A stretch of 64,000 nt of DNA from Stereocaulon alpinum (taxonomy: Eukaryota > Ascomycota > Lecanoromycetes > Lecanorales > Stereocaulaceae), in contig JAEUBA010000078.1 of assembly GCA_018257865.1 (NCBI GenBank), positions 89,684 through 153,683 of the forward strand, given 5' to 3'. The notes under the pieces are model-generated. The model was not told the origin of the DNA and did not search any database. It worked only from the letters and a program-made list of their open reading frames with translations. The position numbers and the translations under genes were made by a program. This document shows, piece after piece, positions 36,701-48,320 of this stretch. Positions within the stretch are counted from its first letter, which is position 1; every line of letters begins with the position of its first letter.

Positions 36701-39329
36701 TTAACTCTATAGTAGCCTCTTTCCTAGCTCTAGCTTAATTTTATAATTATATAATTAATATAGGGGGAGCTCTTTTACCTTTTCTTTATTAAAGATATTA
36801 ATTAAGTTATAGTACTCCTTTAGGAGCTTCTTCTTAAGGTCGTCCTTAATATAGATAGTAGTCTTATATATAGCTTCTATAAGGATATCTTTCCTTAGTT
36901 CGCGTTCTATTCCTACGAGGGTTATTAAGAAGTACTGAACTTAGTACTTCTTTAGGTTCTAGGTAAGTAGGTAGAAGGCTGCTATACTAATTTAACTAAT
37001 ATCTAACGCCTTATTTTCTTTAGGCGGGGGAGGAGTAGGTAGAGAGGTATTAACCTTCTTTAGCTTAGGTTTTGCTATAGCGATCTTAGTAGACTTTACT
37101 AGCTTTAAGGTAGTTAATTTAGCTTTAACTCCTAGACTAGAGGTAGGCGGCTTAGGTATAGATATACCCGTATAGTTATAACGCCCTAGTATAAAGATAA
37201 TATAATTATCTACTATATTTAGTAGGACCTTATACTTATTTATCTATAGCTTACTAAGGATAATATATTAATTACCTAAGTCGGTAATAAGTATTAGTAT
37301 AGTAGACTCTATATAATCGCTGACTTATATAGAAGGATAGATTATATAGGTAATAGGCTTCCTTCTTATTTTACTATTATATCCGTAAAGGTATCGGGGT
37401 TTAGAAAGGGGAATAGGGATAATATTAAGGGTATTAGAAAGGATTTACACTTCTTTTTTATTAATAAATAAGTATATAGTAGTACTAGTATTAGTAAGAG
37501 CTTTTAATTTATATTCCTTATCCTAAGCTATTAAGGTAATAGGATATATAAATAAACGCCTGCTAAAGGGATTATAGAATTCTATAGATAATAAGAATAA
37601 TAGGTCCTTAGGAGCGACTTCCCTAAGGATAGCTAGTTTTTTAAATCTAATATCTCCTTAACTTCTCTAGCCTCTCTAGCGTCCTTATCTTCGCTAGCGA
37701 CTTCTTATACTACTTCGTAAAGACGCTTTAGGTATTCGGGGGTAAAATAGCCTTCCTTATTATAATAGAAGTACTTTAGCTTATCCTTTAAGATAGGATA
37801 CTCCTCCTTATAATATTCCTCTTTATATATCTTAGATAGGAAGCGTATAGTTATACCTCTAAAGATAACTTAGTAGTTTATATAAGGGATTAGAGTAGGT
37901 GAGGAGGCTTACTAGCTTCTTATCTTAAGGATACTATAAAGGTCCGAATTTATATAAGGCTTTATAGTAGCTTCTTCAGCTCTAATATTATATATCTCTT
38001 AGTTAGTAACTACGAGAAACTCGTTTAAGGTAGTATAATCCTCTTTTATCTTATATTTCTTAGTACGGATATCCCTTTTTAGTATAGGGGAGATTTTCTT
38101 ATATAGATCCTTAAACTAGCGCTTCGTATTAATTTTTCCTATAATTACGAGCTAGGTAAATTTAATCCGGAAATTATTATAGGTTATTAATCCTATTTTA
38201 AGCTTATAATATATAAGGTAGGTAGATTAGATATAGTTATAATTAAAAAAACGCTAGTTAAGTATCTTTAAGATATTAGAGGCGTTTTTAGTAGGGCTAG
38301 TATAATTAGAATCTATATATTAAAGGATTAAGGTTTAAGCTTCGCTAGAGGAGTACTTAAAGTAGGTAGAGACTTACTTTAATCCTTCCTAGAAGTTAGT
38401 AGGGTATTCCTTAATAAATAGCTTTATTATTATCTTTTACGAATTATACTCCACCTTACCCTTATAATTGCTAAAACGATTATAGGGATATTTAATTTTA
38501 GATAGATTAATAGGAGAGCTACTAGGGGTAGGCTTAGGAAGGTAGTAGTCTATTAATAGCTAGAGGTTAGTAGTAAGGGCTCTCTACTAACGTTAAGGAT
38601 TAGGAGGCGTAGGCGGGAGGGTATTCGCTATAAGGGCTGCTACTATAGTAGCCTAGATAGTAGTTATTATAAAGGCTATCTAAGCTTTAGTAAAGGCTAG
38701 CGTATTACCTATATTAATAGCTAGTAGAGGGGGTATAGTAACTATTTTTTTAGTAGCTTCTTTAGAGCTTAAGTCCTCTACGTCTTCTAACTTAGAGGTT
38801 TCGATTAAGGGTATAGGGTTATTAAGATCTAAAGAAGAGGGTATAAGTACTAGAGACTAGCTTAGAGATAAGAATCCTAAATAATTAGGAGGTACGCTTT
38901 AGCGTATACTCTTATAAGATAGTATACGAGTATACGGTAGCGACTTTAGGTAGGGTAGATAGGTAGATAGAGGGGTAAAGACTAAGATACCTAGTATTTA
39001 GGTAAGTAGGATTAGAATCGTATTATTAGGTATAATTTAGGTTTATAGAGATTTTCTTTAATACCCGCTAGTACTAGTAATATTATAGGTAGTAGGCCGT
39101 AGCCTCTTTTAATTATTAATAGTTTATAGGCCTATACCTCTTCAGCTTTAAAGTACCGTCCTACGGATTTATCTACTAGTAACTACTCCTATAGTCTTCG
39201 CCTCTAGCGGGGGTTATTTAGTTTCTTCTACTACCTTAGTAGGGTTAAATACTAAGTAGGTTTATATTATTTATTTAACCTCGCTAATATACTTACGAGG
39301 GCGGGGGTAAGTTATAAGATTTATTCTAA

Positions 39330-39551
39330 TATCAGGGGCCGGCCTAGAGCGAGTTAATAGGGGTGTTATTAGACTAGGAGAATAAATCTAAGGAAGGAAA
39401 GCTATATATATAGAGCGTATATATAATATATTAGGGACGCGGCTCGGTAGGCGCTAAGGCTAAAAGGGCCTAGCGTTAGATCAACGCTAAGGTGTATGAA
39501 CACTAGTAAGTAATAAAGGACTAGTAAGTAACGAAAGGCTAGCCCGTAATA
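39330..39551 (-). repeat. 5' LTR of Gypsy B (222 bp)
   Basis: Starts TATCAGGGGCCGGCC and ends GCCCGTAATA on the plus strand. It matches the 33,516 copy along its whole length and keeps more unmutated CA/TG (for example GTGTATGAACACTAG where the other copy has GTATATAAATACTAG). Confidence 0.88.
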
Positions 39552-41321
39552 GAGAGCTCCGATAGATATTAGGGAATTAAAAAGATACTTAAAAAGATAT
39601 CTTATAACTTCTATTTCCCTAGAATACGAAAATATATTAAAGATCGTATTAATAAATACGATATATATATTAGGACGAAGTACTCTTAATATAAGCCTTA
39701 TAGAGAATTAAAATCGCTAGTAATCCCTAACGGATTATAGAAGAGTATTATATAGAATTTCGAAGGAACGACTAATAGGTATATAGTATAATACGATCTT
39801 AGTAATTAATAACCGGTTAACTAAGCTAGCGTATTTTATACCCTATAAGAAAGTATTAGACGTAGAAGATCTAGCGTATATATTCTTATAAATAGTAGTA
39901 GCTAACTATAGACTTCCTAAAGAGATTATCTTAAACTAAGATAAGCTCTTTACCTCTAAGTTTTAGAGATTATTAATAGATATAATAGGAATTAAGATAA
40001 AGATAAGTATAGTATTCTATCCGTAGACTAATAGTTAGATAAAAAGAACTAACTAGACGCTAAAGTAGTATCTTTAATACTATATTAATTACTACTAAGA
40101 CGATTAGGTATCCTATCTACTAGTTACGTAGCTAGTATATAACGGATTAATATCTAACCTAATAAGTATAACTCCGTTTAGAGCTAATTATAGATTCGAG
40201 CCTTATATAACCCTATTACTATAGGGGATCGAACTAAAAGCTTAGAGAGCAACTATTACTACCTAAGAAATAGTACGAATCTATTAAGAATTATAGAAAG
40301 ACTTATAGTTCCTAAGTAACCGCTTAGCGATATATTATAATTAAAAACGTTCGAAAGGACCGAATATTTCCGAAGGGGATAGGGTATATCTTCTTCGTAG
40401 AAATTTTAAAACTAATAGGCCTAGTAATAAGCTTAACTATATAAAGCTAGGACCGTTCTTTATAAAGGAATATAAAGGGGATATAAACTATATACTAGAC
40501 CTCCTATAGCTAATAAGGAAGTACTTAGTATTCTATATATCCTTACTTAAGAAAGTAGACCCCGAAATACCGCTGCGGACCGCACCACTCCTACTAGATT
40601 AAGATAATAAGGAGTATAATATTAAAGAAATTTTAGATTATTAGGTTATTAAAGGAAAAAAGAGGTATTTAATTAAGTAGTTAGACTATAATTATTTAGA
40701 GAATATATAGGAGTTACCCTCAGTACTTAATTACCCTAAGAAACTAGCAGAGTTCTAGGTTTAGAACCCTAAAACTATAAGAACGTCTTAGAGGTCTATA
40801 GAGAAGGGTCAGCTAATATATTAGGGGAGGTAGTATTATATACTACCTTCTCTACCTCCTATAACTTCTCTAGTTCCTCTAGCCTCTTTAAGTCCTCTAT
40901 ATCTAAAAGTCCTTTATCGAAGAGCTTTTATTTATACTCTTTAAGGAAACGACGCTAAACGTATATACGTTTTAATTTTTATTTCTTAGAAACTAGAAGT
41001 TCTATAGCTGCGTCTATAGCTACTTCTACTTCCTCTTCCTCTTTCTCTAACTTAGCTATCGCTCAGTTAATACTATCGAAATATATAATAGGTTTAGCAG
41101 GTTAACAGCTCCTACCTAAACGAATATACTTAGTATATTTAGAGGAAAGAGATAATATACGGTATTCCTTTTAGGAATATATATACCTTAGATATAATAC
41201 TATAGCTACTAAGCTAACCTAGGAAATATATTCTATAAGTTATTAACGTCGGTTAGATAGTATAGGGAATATTAAGGAAGTAAGGTTTCTTTAGGACGAA
41301 GATTCCTTAATAAGGGGATAG

Positions 41322-41687
41322 TATTATAGGTCTAAGCGTAATAAGGAATATACTAAGTAAGGTAGTCTAAGGACTACTATTAGGTAACTAGTCGTAGTAG
41401 TCGTAGTAATTATAGGGCGTAACTACTACGCCTATAACGACTAGTCGTAATAGTCGTAATAGTCGTAGGTTATAATTAGGGCGTCTTAGAGGAGTATAGG
41501 GTTCCTCCCTTAAATATATAAGGATAGGTTTTCCTTTAGTAGAATATTTTCTTATCTCCTTATATTTAACTTATATAATAGAGAGGAGTCTTAGCTGAAG
41601 ATAATTTAATAACTATCTATCTCTATTACCTTCTAGTGCTTAATATACTATGTGATTTACCCGTAGGAGTTAAACCACCCCGTTACA
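41322..41687 (+). repeat. 3' LTR of Gypsy A (366 bp)
   Basis: Begins TATTATAGGTCTAAGCG after a purine run (AAGGGGATAG) and ends CCACCCCGTTACA. The last 50 bases are less mutated than in the 5' LTR. Confidence 0.88.
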
Positions 41688-42193
41688 ATAATGCTATACC
41701 GATCGCTATATAGACCGACGAAATAGCTTTAGGATTTAGATATATTAGGAGGCGACGTAGCGGAGCTATTAGAATAATATACCTTATAATAATAATTAAG
41801 TCTATAGTAACTATCCTTATAATATTAATAAGGAGGAGCGTCGCCTTAATCGTAATTATTATTCCCCGTATAGAAATAAGTCCTATAGGGTAAAGGTATA
41901 TTAATAATACAGTCTATAAATATTAGTAGCTAGTAATATACGCCGGTTACGCGATAGCGACGTACGATATTAAGTATATATATATATTATATCTATAAGT
42001 AATATATTAGCAGCTAATAATATACGCCGGTTACGCGATAGCGACGTATAATATTAAGTATATATATAAGTTATACCTATAAATAATATATTAGTAGCTA
42101 ATAATATACGCTAGTTACGCGATAGCGATATACGATCTTAAGAGAATATTTAGATATTATTATAATAAGAAGAACTATTAACTATATTAGTAA
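41688..42193. other. Unidentified sequence left of LINE, with tandem repeats
   Basis: The target sequence into which the LINE inserted; it resumes at 47,618-48,068. No protein remnant is readable on either strand. It contains the 84-bp tandem repeat listed separately. Confidence 0.5.
41925..42146. repeat. 84-bp tandem repeat, about 2.6 units
   Basis: Units begin at 41,925, 42,009 and 42,093, each with AGYAGCTARTAATATACGCY then a GTTACGCGATAGCGAY core; the third is partial. Differences between units are mainly C/T and G/A changes. It may be part of a subterminal region of an unrecognised transposon. Confidence 0.8.
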
Positions 42194-45100
42194 GCTTATT
42201 AATAGGATGGCGACGATAACGAGCACGACGGGCGAGCAGGCCTACTAGGCCAGACGAGCGATCACACCGGGTTACGAACCTAGCAAAATAATATAAGATA
42301 GGGGGGGAGGAGAGAAGGGAGGTGTTAGTAGTAAAGGTAGATAAGGAACGCGTCCTAACGCGATAATAGGGTGATAGTAATAATAGTAGAAACCTACTAA
42401 AGGTCTATAGGGCCCTTAAGGCAGGGAAAGAATTAAAGAAAGAATACGGTATATAAAGGCTACGGAATAGGCGCTGCTGGAGTTTATAGAGAAGGTCTAG
42501 GGGACGCTATAGGTAAATATAAATAAGACCGTATAAGGCTTCTTCTAGAATATAGTAGAAAGGATTATAGAGTATATATAGGAGAACACCGCTGAAAGAT
42601 ACGCTACGAAGGAGTACCGTAGCTAACTAACGCGTAAAGACTACCTAACCGGAAGGGTAAATAACAGCTAGGCGGATATAGCCCGTATAGCCTAAAGGGG
42701 CTAAAATACTATCTACCTAGCTATACCTAGGGTAGAAGATATTAAGAAAGCGAAGTAGGTAACGGTTAGGATTAATAATACCAGCGAAAAGATATAGATA
42801 GCTATAGCGACTCTTCCCTAACTAGTATAAATATTTAGGGGAGTAGGGGGAGTAGCTAGGGAGATTATTATAGTAAGGAGGATTATAGGGGGGGATATTA
42901 TTCTCTAGATAGCCTTAGTAAAGGCTAGGGAAGAGTTAGAGAAGGATAATAGGTAGGTAAGGAGACTCTATAGGTTAGTAAGAGTCCTCCGGAAGATAGT
43001 AATAGTAGTAATCTATAAAGTAGAAAAGATAATAGATATAAAGGATTAATAGGGGATCTTTAAAACCTTAAGGAAAGATAATAGGAAGCTCTACTTAGAG
43101 TTAGAGATAATAAAGGCTAAATAGCCTATATTTACGTCGAAGCTAGACGCACTTAAGAGGGAGAAGAGATTCTCTATACTAATAATTAAGGTCCTAAGCC
43201 CGGAGGCGGCGAACCAGCTTATTATAGAGGGGATAGTAGTAGAGAATAGCCTCCTCTTCTATAATCGCTAGGAGAGAGAAGCTACCCCTAAGTAGTACTT
43301 TAACTGCTATAGGTATAGATATATTACTAAGGCGTATAAATACCCTACCCGCTATAGGATATACGCCCAAAACTATATAACTAATAATTATATAGAAAGA
43401 GCTAGCAGTAAGCCTAAGTGCGTAGTATATAAAGGGGAGTACTTAGTATAGAGCAAAACCTGCTTAATCTAATAGAAGGAGAATACTAAGGCTAGGTAGA
43501 GAATTAAGTATAAGCTAAAATACTTTAAAGAGACCCTAAAGTAATACTTAGTAGGGCCTACGCCGGCGATACTAGGAAGGACTAGCCTAGAAGGGTAGCG
43601 TAAAGTAATCTCTAAAGGGAAGAGGAAGGCCTTAGAGGATATAATAGATAAGCCCTAGAAAGGAACTAAGGAGGTAGTAAAGAGGGGATAACTAATAACC
43701 CTCTTTAAAGTAGAATAAGGGTAACGGCCCCTATCTATAGAGAGGATTAGTCTGATAAATACCCTTAAGTAGACTTTAGGAGTAGTAAAGACTACTAAGA
43801 CTACCTAAATATAGGAGAACGTCTAGGCGGCCCTTACCTAATAAGGAATACACCCTACCTAAAAATACTATAGTATAATATATAGAGGAAGAAGGATATA
43901 GTAATAGCACTACTTCTTAAAAATAAAGATATAAAAGATATAGACGTATTAGCGATTTAAGAGCTAGTACGTAACCTAATAAATAGAACCTTATATAATA
44001 TAAGTATAAGTAGGTTCTACCTAGCCTATAGGGGAGACCTAGAGGCTAAAACGTACTTCTACGTAAATAAAAGGATAGATCCTAATAACTAGGGGGTAGA
44101 GTACTAGGAGGGCGACTTATACTTATTATAGATCTAGACTAAGAGAACCCGAAATAACGCTAATATTAAGGACGAAAATACTGAGGAGCTGATAGTAGAG
44201 AGGGTATAGGTATATAACGTCTATAACCCTTCGCTGGTAAGCTATATATTAGTAGATAGCCCTACGACTATCCTAAGGCTAAAGGAGGCCTTAGAAAGCG
44301 AAGGCGAATATATTATAGTAGGGGATTTCAACCTATACTACCCCTAATAGAATAACCTAGGACGAGCTATATACTATATAATAGTAGATAGGCTACTAGA
44401 AGTAGTAGGAGAGAAGGGGATAGTCCTTAGACTACTGGAGAAGTTAGTTATATAGTAAAGCAGGGGCTTAGAGAGCGCTATCGACCTTATATTCCTAACC
44501 GAAGGCGCGTATAATATAATAGTGAAGTACGGAGTAAGAGAAGACCTTAATATAGGGTTAGATTATATATTAATTATAATAGAGCTAGAATAGACCTAAA
44601 GCGAGTACTAAGTATACTAGAAGAGAGCTTAGAAAAGGATAGAGACGGAGGCGACTAGCGAAGAGATCCGGAAATATGTAAGGATCCTAAATAGGGTTAT
44701 AGGTAGATACTTATTAGACTTGGAGGAAGTAATTAACCTATATATTAATAAGCTTATAGCTGCGCTATAGGAGGTGGTAGAGAATACTATCCTATTTAAG
44801 GAACCCTACGCCGGAGCTAAACTATACTGGAATAGGGCGTATATAAGAGTTACTAAGGCGTTATAGGCAGCGCTTAAGGCCTACCGCTATAATAGAAATA
44901 TATAGACTGAGGAGACTCTCTGCTAGACTAAAAGGAAAAAGGTTACTATCCTATAAAAGACTAAGATAATAGCTTTCTGAGAGGGGGTCTATAGAGTATC
45001 GCTAAGGCTAGGAGGAGTATAGTAACTCGCTAAGTAGGGAAGGGAGAGGAGTATACGCCCTAAAGAGCTACTATAATTCCCAGCTATTAAAGACGGGAAC

Positions 45101-47601
45101 AGGAATAAAGCGATAGACTTTAAAGGGAAGGTAGAGGCCTTAAGGAGGGTCCTCTTCCCGCCTCTACCCCTAGTAGACCTAACGGATATTAAGGGGGCTA
45201 ATTACCTAAAGCCTATTATAATAGATAGCGAGATTACTATAAAGGAGGTAAGGGACGCGATTTAGTACTTAGTAGCGGATAAGGCCCTAGGGATTTTAAG
45301 GATCCTAAATAGGTTCCTAAGAGCGGTGTATATAGAAATAGGGGAGACCTTTCGAAGGGTATTTTAAGCGTGCCTAGATTATAGATACCACCTAAAGAAG
45401 TTCCGCAAAGCGAATATAGTAATACTAAAGAAGCTGAAGAAGACTAATTACTTTAAGCCTAAGGCCTATCGACTTATCGCACTACTAGATATACTTAGGA
45501 AAGTATTAGAGATAGTAATAGTAAAATGACTTAGCGGAATAGCTAAAGTAAATTACCTACTCCTAGAATACTAGATAGGAGGTAGGAAGAGACGTTTAGT
45601 AGAAATAGCCCTAGAGACTATTATAGACTTAATCTATATAATATAGAACTAAGGTAAGGATAACGTAGCGAGTTTACTATTACTAGATATAGTAGGAGTA
45701 TTTAATAATATATCCTATAAAAGGCTGCTTTATAACTTAAGGATAAAAGGAATCCCTAAGGGGATTATCTAGTAGACTATAAGCTTCCTTAAGGATAGAG
45801 CGATATTAATAACCCTAGGGGGTAGGACTAGTTTAGTTAAGGCGGTAGAAATAGGGATCCTATAAGGATTACTAATATTACTAATCCTATTCCTCTTCTT
45901 TAATACGCTACTAATTAAAGTATACTTAAAGGTAAAGATCCTAGTATAGGTAGGAGGATTCGTAGATAACGTGCACCTGCTAGTATATAGTAAGATAACG
46001 GAAACGAACTATAGGTGGCTAGAACAGGCCTATAAGCTCTGCTAAATATAGGCGAAAATATACGGGGCGACGTTCGCGCCCTAGAAGTATGAACTAGTAT
46101 ATCTATCGCACACCCCTAAAAGGTTTAATATAAAGGAGACGGTATAATTTAGTAACGTAGAGGTTAAGCTAGAAGCGAGTATTAGGGTCTTAGGGCTATA
46201 TATCGACACTAAACTCCGCTAGGGCCTATATATAGCGTAGGTAAAGGCAAAGGCTACTACTTAAGCCTAGGCGATTAAGTGCCTAGCAGGATTAACTTAG
46301 GGAGCTATATTTAAGAAGTATAGGAAGGTATATAGTATAGCGGTAAGGCCTATACTTATATTCGCTACTCTAATATAGTATACCCCTACTAGGGGGTAGG
46401 GAGCTATAGAAAAGTACGTTAAGACGCTCGCGATAATATAGAACAACTACCTATAGATAGTACTTAGAGTATATAAGGTAATACTAGTCTAGGTCTTAAA
46501 AGCGGAAGTAGTTATTATACCTATCTAAACCTATCTAGACGCCCTAGTTATAAGATACTAAGTACTAAGGGGAGTATACCCCTTAATAATCGAAGGTAAC
46601 CGCTTAATCCGTAGGAGACTATAGGGAAGGAGAGGAAGGGCGCGCTTAATACGCCTAACCCTATTACTAGAAAAGGAAGAATAGGCCCTGTAGGAGCTTA
46701 AGGTAAAGGATTAGGATTAAGCGGTAACGGCGATAAGGAGGAAGGTATATTAGTATAACCTAAAAATAGATATTAAGGAGTATTAAGACGTAGGCGTCCT
46801 AGCTAAGAAGATATAAGGCTAGGTAATAGCGAAGTAGATTAAGCGGTAGGAGGTATATAAGGATACTATCCCTAAGCACTCTCGTATACCCGTATAAAAT
46901 AAACTATTATTCGGAGAAAGGTATAACTACTACCTAAAGCTTAGGAAGGCAGAAAGCTTAATAGCAGTCTAACTCTAAAGTAGGAAGAATAGGTTTAACT
47001 ACTTCCTTTATAAGGCGAAAGTACTAGGGGTCCGCAGTGCCTGCTATAGTTATAGATAGAGGAATTAGGATATAAAGTATATTCTCCTATACTACCTAGA
47101 GCTTAGCGACACTTAAAGGGAGCTTATTAAAGAGGTAGAGACTTATAATATTAGGACTATACTAGCTGAGGTTACTGGTATAAGAGTAGCTATAAGATAG
47201 CTGGTTAGGTTAGGATTCCTAACGTAGTATTAACTTACTAGGGAATAGCTCTCCTAGTCTAAACTCCCTATTAGAGTAGAACTAGCAATAAAAACCCTAA
47301 AGATAAAGAAGCCTAAGCGTAAGTAGAAGCTAAAGGCGGCGGAGCTACCGGAGTGTTATAGGGCCTATTAGGGTAATAAAGATTATTATTACTAGTGTTA
47401 TAGAGCCTAGCGGCGAGGTTGGATAGGCGGAGTAGAATAATAAGTAAGCTAATAAGCGAAAGTTTTTAGCTAGAAGGGGCGACTCTAGAAAGGTTTCTTT
47501 CGCGTCTAGAGGGCCTTTAACCCCCCTAGATTTCCTAATAATATAAGAGAACACCCTTATTAGTATATATAGATACTAGAATAGGCGTATAAATCAATCA
47601 A
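42194..47601 (+). mobile_element. Tad-like non-LTR retrotransposon (LINE), near full length
   Basis: 5.4 kb with a 16-bp TSD (TTAACTATATTAGTAA at 42,178-42,193 and 47,602-47,617). The GC-rich 5' end (42,203-42,290) is partly spared by RIP. The ORF1 remnant (about 42,360-43,690) ends in zinc-knuckle spacing YFNCYRYRYITKAYKYP. ORF2 has an APE-type endonuclease (about 43,890-44,620, with DIDVLAI near the start), then reverse transcriptase (about 45,100-46,250) with FKPKAYRLIALL, GVFNNISYKRLL and FVDN for the FxDD box. A Cys/His zinc region (SACYSYR...YILLYYLELSDT) lies near 47,030-47,115. I see no RNase H remnant. The 3' end is CGTATAAATCAATCA, a short AATC repeat instead of poly(A). Confidence 0.88.
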
Positions 47602-47617
47602 TTAACTATATTAGTAA

Positions 47618-48068
47618 TATTAATTATAATATAGGTACGCTAATATTAGGGAACGTATAAGTCGTATTAGGAGTTATAAAGAGAGAAAAGTTAGGGGGAA
47701 AGTTATTATTTATATACCTATAGGTCGTCGTCGCTGCGACGTCGCTATATATTAAAGCTATTTAAAATAATAATAACTAATAATACTATAACGTAGCTAT
47801 TACCCGCTAATACGGCTAGTAATTAATTATATTTATTAATAACTACGCGTTACTACTACGCCTACTACGTATTCTTTTTATATTATAATAGATTTAGGCG
47901 TTACTATAGTTAGATAATATTCTATATATATAAGGCGCCGCCTTAACGACGTCGCCTTTAGGTTAACTCTTTTCCCTTACGTTTCCTATTAGGTTTAAAG
48001 GGTTTTTAACGAGTAGTCTATTCTATATACTTTAGTACCTAAGGACTAGGGCCTAGAGGGGAGGATAC
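47618..48068. other. Unidentified sequence right of LINE
   Basis: Continuation of the LINE target. It has GTCGTCGTCGCTGCGACGTCGC and CGCCGCCTTAACGACGTCGCC segments, but no readable coding remnant. Confidence 0.5.
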
Positions 48069-48320
48069 TATTAACCCTTAAGTATATACGCGTTATAGCT
48101 ACGCTAACGCGATAATATTACTAAGAGTCTAGGGGCTTAGTAATAGTATTACTACCTAGGACTCCCCTATATTTTAGGGATCTTTAGAAATTAGTTCTGC
48201 TACTACTCTACTACTAAGTAATATAATTATATCTATTACTTAACACCCGAGTCTAATAACTTCACGTCTCTTATACCTTAGTACGCCTACTTAGAGCCGG
48301 CGTCGCTAGCCTTTATAGTT
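48069..48320. repeat. Repeat X, copy 1 (about 252 bp)
   Basis: Starts TATTAACCCTTAAG and ends CTAGCCTTTATAGTT; it matches 63,458-63,708 along its length with RIP-type differences. TATTA start and size suggest a solo LTR (TGTTA before RIP), but I see no matching internal region and no clear target duplication. Its right end abuts the truncated reversed Gypsy copy with a GTT overlap. Confidence 0.75.

Larger units (their letters stand above)
33516..39551 (-). mobile_element. Gypsy B nested in Gypsy A integrase
   Basis: 6.0-kb element with 222-bp LTRs and TSD GAGAG (33,511-33,515 and 39,552-39,556). A polypurine tract (AGGGGGGGGTAA, minus strand) sits next to the left LTR, so it lies on the minus strand. 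Read leftwards with stops ignored: gag, then reverse transcriptase around 36,590-36,220 with SSLRFCVDYRRLN, ILPFGLTGGP and YLDN for the YLDD box; RNase H and integrase follow down to about 34.4 kb; a chromodomain-like end lies near 33,850-34,150. The reverse transcriptase resembles the Tf1/Tf2 side of chromoviruses and is clearly different from Gypsy A. Confidence 0.87.
29071..41687 (+). mobile_element. Gypsy chromovirus A, full length, interrupted by Gypsy B
   Basis: Two 366-bp LTRs enclose a plus-strand gag-pol destroyed by RIP. Remnants in order: gag with a CCHC zinc knuckle reduced to YYRYYKKEYY (about 30,258-30,300); protease near 31,320-31,560; reverse transcriptase about 32,040-32,400 with IDYRVLNNITIKN and the YxDD box changed to YINN; RNase H about 32,770-33,200 (LYTNTSDGV, FYSRKLLDAKTRY); integrase zinc region split at 33,515 and resumed at 39,552; integrase core about 39,850-40,250; and a C-terminal chromodomain at about 40,615-40,760 (YNIKEILDY, then LIKQLDY-like). 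Order PR-RT-RH-IN plus chromodomain defines a chromovirus. I could not identify a clean target duplication. Confidence 0.88.

Noticed and set aside
41925..42146. CRISPR-like array or telomeric repeat
   Set aside because: The units are contiguous 84-bp tandem copies without spacers, and no TTAGGG-type repeat occurs; the window is eukaryotic.
47345..47554. 69-codon minus-strand frame
   Set aside because: It is antisense to the 3' end of the RIP-mutated LINE, with low-complexity Ile/Leu-rich translation; chance.
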